A DNA stretch of 64,000 nucleotides, taken from Larkinella insperata (GTDB lineage: Bacteria; Bacteroidota; Bacteroidia; Cytophagales; Spirosomataceae). The DNA lies in contig NZ_CP110973.1 of NCBI RefSeq assembly GCF_026248825.1, forward strand, positions 1,426,001 to 1,490,000, written 5' to 3'. A program made the position numbers and the translations under genes. This document shows positions 62,075-64,000 of the stretch, in pieces (within the stretch, counting starts at the first letter, position 1; every line of letters begins with the position of its first letter). The notes beneath the pieces were generated by a model that ran no database searches, was not told the origin of the DNA, and worked only from the letters and a program-made list of their open reading frames with translations.

Positions 62075-63084
62075 AACACATACCGCAACAGCTCATCCGA
62101 ATTGGGAGTGCGAAAAATGAAGCCAATCTATCCAAATCCCAAAGGGAGTTTAACCGCCTGACCCAGCAGATCGAGACGCTGGAAAAGGAACTGGCGGAAT
62201 ACCGGGCGGCCTCGGACCGGATTGAACAGCGTATTCAGACCGAACTGCTTCCCCTCCAACGGGAATACCACCAGCAACAGGCCAGTCTGGTGCACCTCTT
62301 CGACCGGGCGTACGAATCCGGAGAGTTCAAGGCCAACGAACGCAAAAAACTGGCGGACCTGATTCGGCATCTGGCGTTTGATTTGATTGCCGAGTACGGT
62401 TTTAATGAACTGAAACCGCTCTACGACAAATACGACCCTGACGGCTTCGATACCGCGGCCCGTTCGGCCGAAGAGCCGAAATCCGTCAGACAACCGCCGG
62501 AAGAGCCACCAGCGCCCCTGGAGGAAGAGCCGTGGCAGGCCGAACAACAACCTCCCCCGCGCCCTAAAAGCCAGAAAAAACTGGATCGGGAAGCCAGAAA
62601 ACAGCTGGAAGAACGAAACACCACCAAAGCCGTGCGAACAGTATATATGGATTTGGTCAAGGCATTCCACCCCGACCGCGAACCGGACGAAACCGAGAAG
62701 CTGCGCAAAACCGAAATCATGCAACGCATTACGGAAGCCTACGAAAAAAGTGATCTGATGGCGCTGCTGCGGCTGCAACTGGAGTTTAACCGGATCGACC
62801 AAGACCACCTCGAAACGCTGGCCGAACAACAGGTGAAGTATTACAACAAAATTTTGAACCAACAGACGCAGGAACTGGCCGAGCAGGTAGCCAGTTTGCA
62901 GTGGCGACTATCGGTCCTGAGCGGCAGAACCCTACCAGTGACCGTCTCGCCCGCCAGCCTGGAACACCGGCTGAAAGCAGACGTGCAGGAGTTGAAAAGG
63001 GCCATTAAAAACCTCAAAAGCGAGCTAACGGCTTTTCAAAGTACGACGGTGCTCAACCAGTGGTTAAAGTCGTACCGGATGTAA
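62071..63084 (+). CDS. J-domain-like protein with long coiled coils
   Basis: 337 residues, no signal peptide. Residues 20-75 are a predicted coiled coil, and 80-120 are helical. Residues 130-170 are Pro/Glu-rich and likely disordered. Residues 180-240 resemble a J domain, with H200-P201-D202 in K-A-F-H-P-D and the following helix. The C-terminal 70 residues form another coiled coil. J domains stimulate Hsp70 ATPase, so it may recruit DnaK to a specific target. I do not recognise the full architecture. It overlaps a tiny membrane ORF by four bases. Confidence 0.7.
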   Translation: MKHIPQQLIRIGSAKNEANLSKSQREFNRLTQQIETLEKELAEYRAASDRIEQRIQTELLPLQREYHQQQASLVHLFDRAYESGEFKANERKKLADLIRHLAFDLIAEYGFNELKPLYDKYDPDGFDTAARSAEEPKSVRQPPEEPPAPLEEEPWQAEQQPPPRPKSQKKLDREARKQLEERNTTKAVRTVYMDLVKAFHPDREPDETEKLRKTEIMQRITEAYEKSDLMALLRLQLEFNRIDQDHLETLAEQQVKYYNKILNQQTQELAEQVASLQWRLSVLSGRTLPVTVSPASLEHRLKADVQELKRAIKNLKSELTAFQSTTVLNQWLKSYRM

Positions 63085-63111
63085 CTCCCCTGCGTTGCCG
63101 CGCCCAAAAAG

Positions 63112-64000
63112 CTATTGATCCAGATACCGCTTTAAATCCGAAATCGACCGGATACCCAGCCGGTCGGCCTGTCCCCGGCGCATCATCAGGGCGTAGGTGT
63201 TGTTGAACCCCAGGGGCGCCAGCCAGTTCAGTTTATAGCGATTCTGGAACTCGCGGCTGACGTATTGATAAACCGCTTTCCGGTCGGCTTTCAGCGAGTC
63301 GGCCAGGGCCGGGGGAGGTTGCAGAATGACGAGTAAACCCGTGCCGGTGTATTCGGGGTATAAGTCAATCTGCCCGGCCTTCAACGCATTGAAACAGATT
63401 TGAGTGCCGCCCAGGCCGGTTTTGGTGATCACTTCCAGCGCCGTACGGTTTTCGAGCAACTGCCGCAGAATTTCGGCCAGAATGTACTGTTCCGTGAAGA
63501 TTTTCGTACCGATCACGACCCGTCCCTGCCGTGCTTTCCGGCCCGGCGGAAGCAGTAGCTTTTGTTCCGTCAAAAACCGCCGGGCCACAACTTCGGGCGA
63601 TTCGTGCCGGTAATCAGCACGGTAATTTAACGCCGTCATGGCCGCGTCCGAGAGCCTGCCGTCCAACAGATGCAGCGTTTCCGCCAAGTCAGGATGCTGG
63701 TCCAGAACCGCCTGCCGCACCACCAGCGCGGCCTGGTAAGGCGGGAACGCGTTTTTGTTGTCGTCCAGAACCCGCAGATCAAACGCCTTGATCCGTCCGT
63801 CGGTTGAATAGCCGCTGATCATATCAACCTGCCCGCGGTGGATAGCTTCGTACATCAGATTCTGGTCGATCAGCCGGGGAGTCAGCCGCAGCCCGTACGC
63901 CTGGACCAAGCCGGGGTACCCGTCGGCCCGACCGTAAAATTCGTGCGCAAAGCCAACGACTAAACCACCCGAATTACCACCCGGCAACCAGTAAAACCCG
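63112..64000 (-). CDS. Osmoprotectant (OpuAC/OsmX-like) substrate-binding protein, reversed lobe order, 5' partial
   Basis: The frame is open at the right edge, so the N-terminus is missing; about 295 residues are visible, ending in TAG. Two blocks of an OpuAC-type periplasmic binding protein appear in the opposite order to the usual one. First comes the usual C-terminal lobe (G-F-A-H-E-F, D-G-Y-P-G-L, S-G-Y-S-T-D-G-R-I, F-P-P-Y-Q-A). Then comes the usual N-terminal lobe (V-I-G-T-K-I-F-T-E-Q-Y, D-L-Y-P-E-Y-T-G-T, G-F-N-N-T-Y-A-L-M, S-I-S-D-L-K). The family binds glycine betaine, choline or similar osmolytes for ABC import. A permease fused upstream is possible but out of view. Confidence 0.8.
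   Translation of the reverse strand, partial: GFYWLPGGNSGGLVVGFAHEFYGRADGYPGLVQAYGLRLTPRLIDQNLMYEAIHRGQVDMISGYSTDGRIKAFDLRVLDDNKNAFPPYQAALVVRQAVLDQHPDLAETLHLLDGRLSDAAMTALNYRADYRHESPEVVARRFLTEQKLLLPPGRKARQGRVVIGTKIFTEQYILAEILRQLLENRTALEVITKTGLGGTQICFNALKAGQIDLYPEYTGTGLLVILQPPPALADSLKADRKAVYQYVSREFQNRYKLNWLAPLGFNNTYALMMRRGQADRLGIRSISDLKRYLDQ

Noticed and set aside
1..64000. CRISPR array, insertion sequence or prophage
   Set aside because: No regularly spaced repeats, transposase motifs or phage genes were seen. The only strong direct repeats are inside coding regions.

Overview
The window looks like chromosomal DNA of a Bacteroidota member, most likely the order Cytophagales near Spirosoma or Larkinella. 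This is inferred from protein style and signals, not from a database match. Two giant secreted proteins end in type IX secretion (T9SS) sorting domains, TonB receptors carry N-terminal carboxypeptidase-like domains, many promoters fit the Bacteroidota -7 box TAnnTTTG, and Shine-Dalgarno sequences are weak. There is one tRNA (His-GTG). I see no rRNA, CRISPR array, insertion sequence or prophage. The window opens inside a GH3/beta-lactamase fusion gene and closes inside an osmoprotectant-type binding-protein gene.

Layout. 1-7 kb: GH3/beta-lactamase protein, a 12-repeat Ig-like T9SS protein, tadA, superoxide dismutase. 7-12 kb: tRNA-His, a carotenoid biosynthesis gene, a CarH/LitR-like MerR-B12 regulator, and a TonB receptor on the other strand. 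12.5-16.6 kb: manC, thiL, a lipoprotein, a tiny cytochrome b5-like protein and an N-acetylglucosamine kinase. 16.6-22.9 kb: a 2062-residue modular glycosidase-like protein with three nearly identical internal modules. 23-28 kb: a GT4 glycosyltransferase, a PaaE-like reductase coupled to an M3 peptidase, and a small lipoprotein. 28-34.8 kb: a surface-glycan cluster with three GT2 enzymes, an SDR epimerase, a membrane GT-C enzyme and a beta-propeller protein. 35-42.7 kb: MFS exporter, DoxX, lactonase, GH97 and a DPP-IV-like peptidase.

42.9-55.2 kb is a run of redox and aldehyde genes. It holds an AraC regulator divergent from a quinone-type oxidoreductase, an rclA-VOC dioxygenase pair, a 59-residue small gene, a cupin, a PaoABC-type molybdenum aldehyde oxidoreductase, DoxX, a YahK-like alcohol dehydrogenase and an aldo/keto reductase. 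Together these could oxidise or reduce aldehydes, quinones and reactive chlorine products. 55-64 kb: an esterase, an outer-membrane beta-barrel receptor, a fatty acid desaturase, a carboxypeptidase-like domain protein, a DUF4345-like membrane protein, a J-domain protein with a tiny membrane ORF, and the partial binding protein, whose two lobes appear in reversed order.

The observations I rate highest are the reversed lobe order at the right edge, the CarH-like regulator beside a carotenoid gene with three upstream TATACG motifs, the 21-bp-spaced operator in front of the quinone oxidoreductase gene, and the clustering of detoxification genes.
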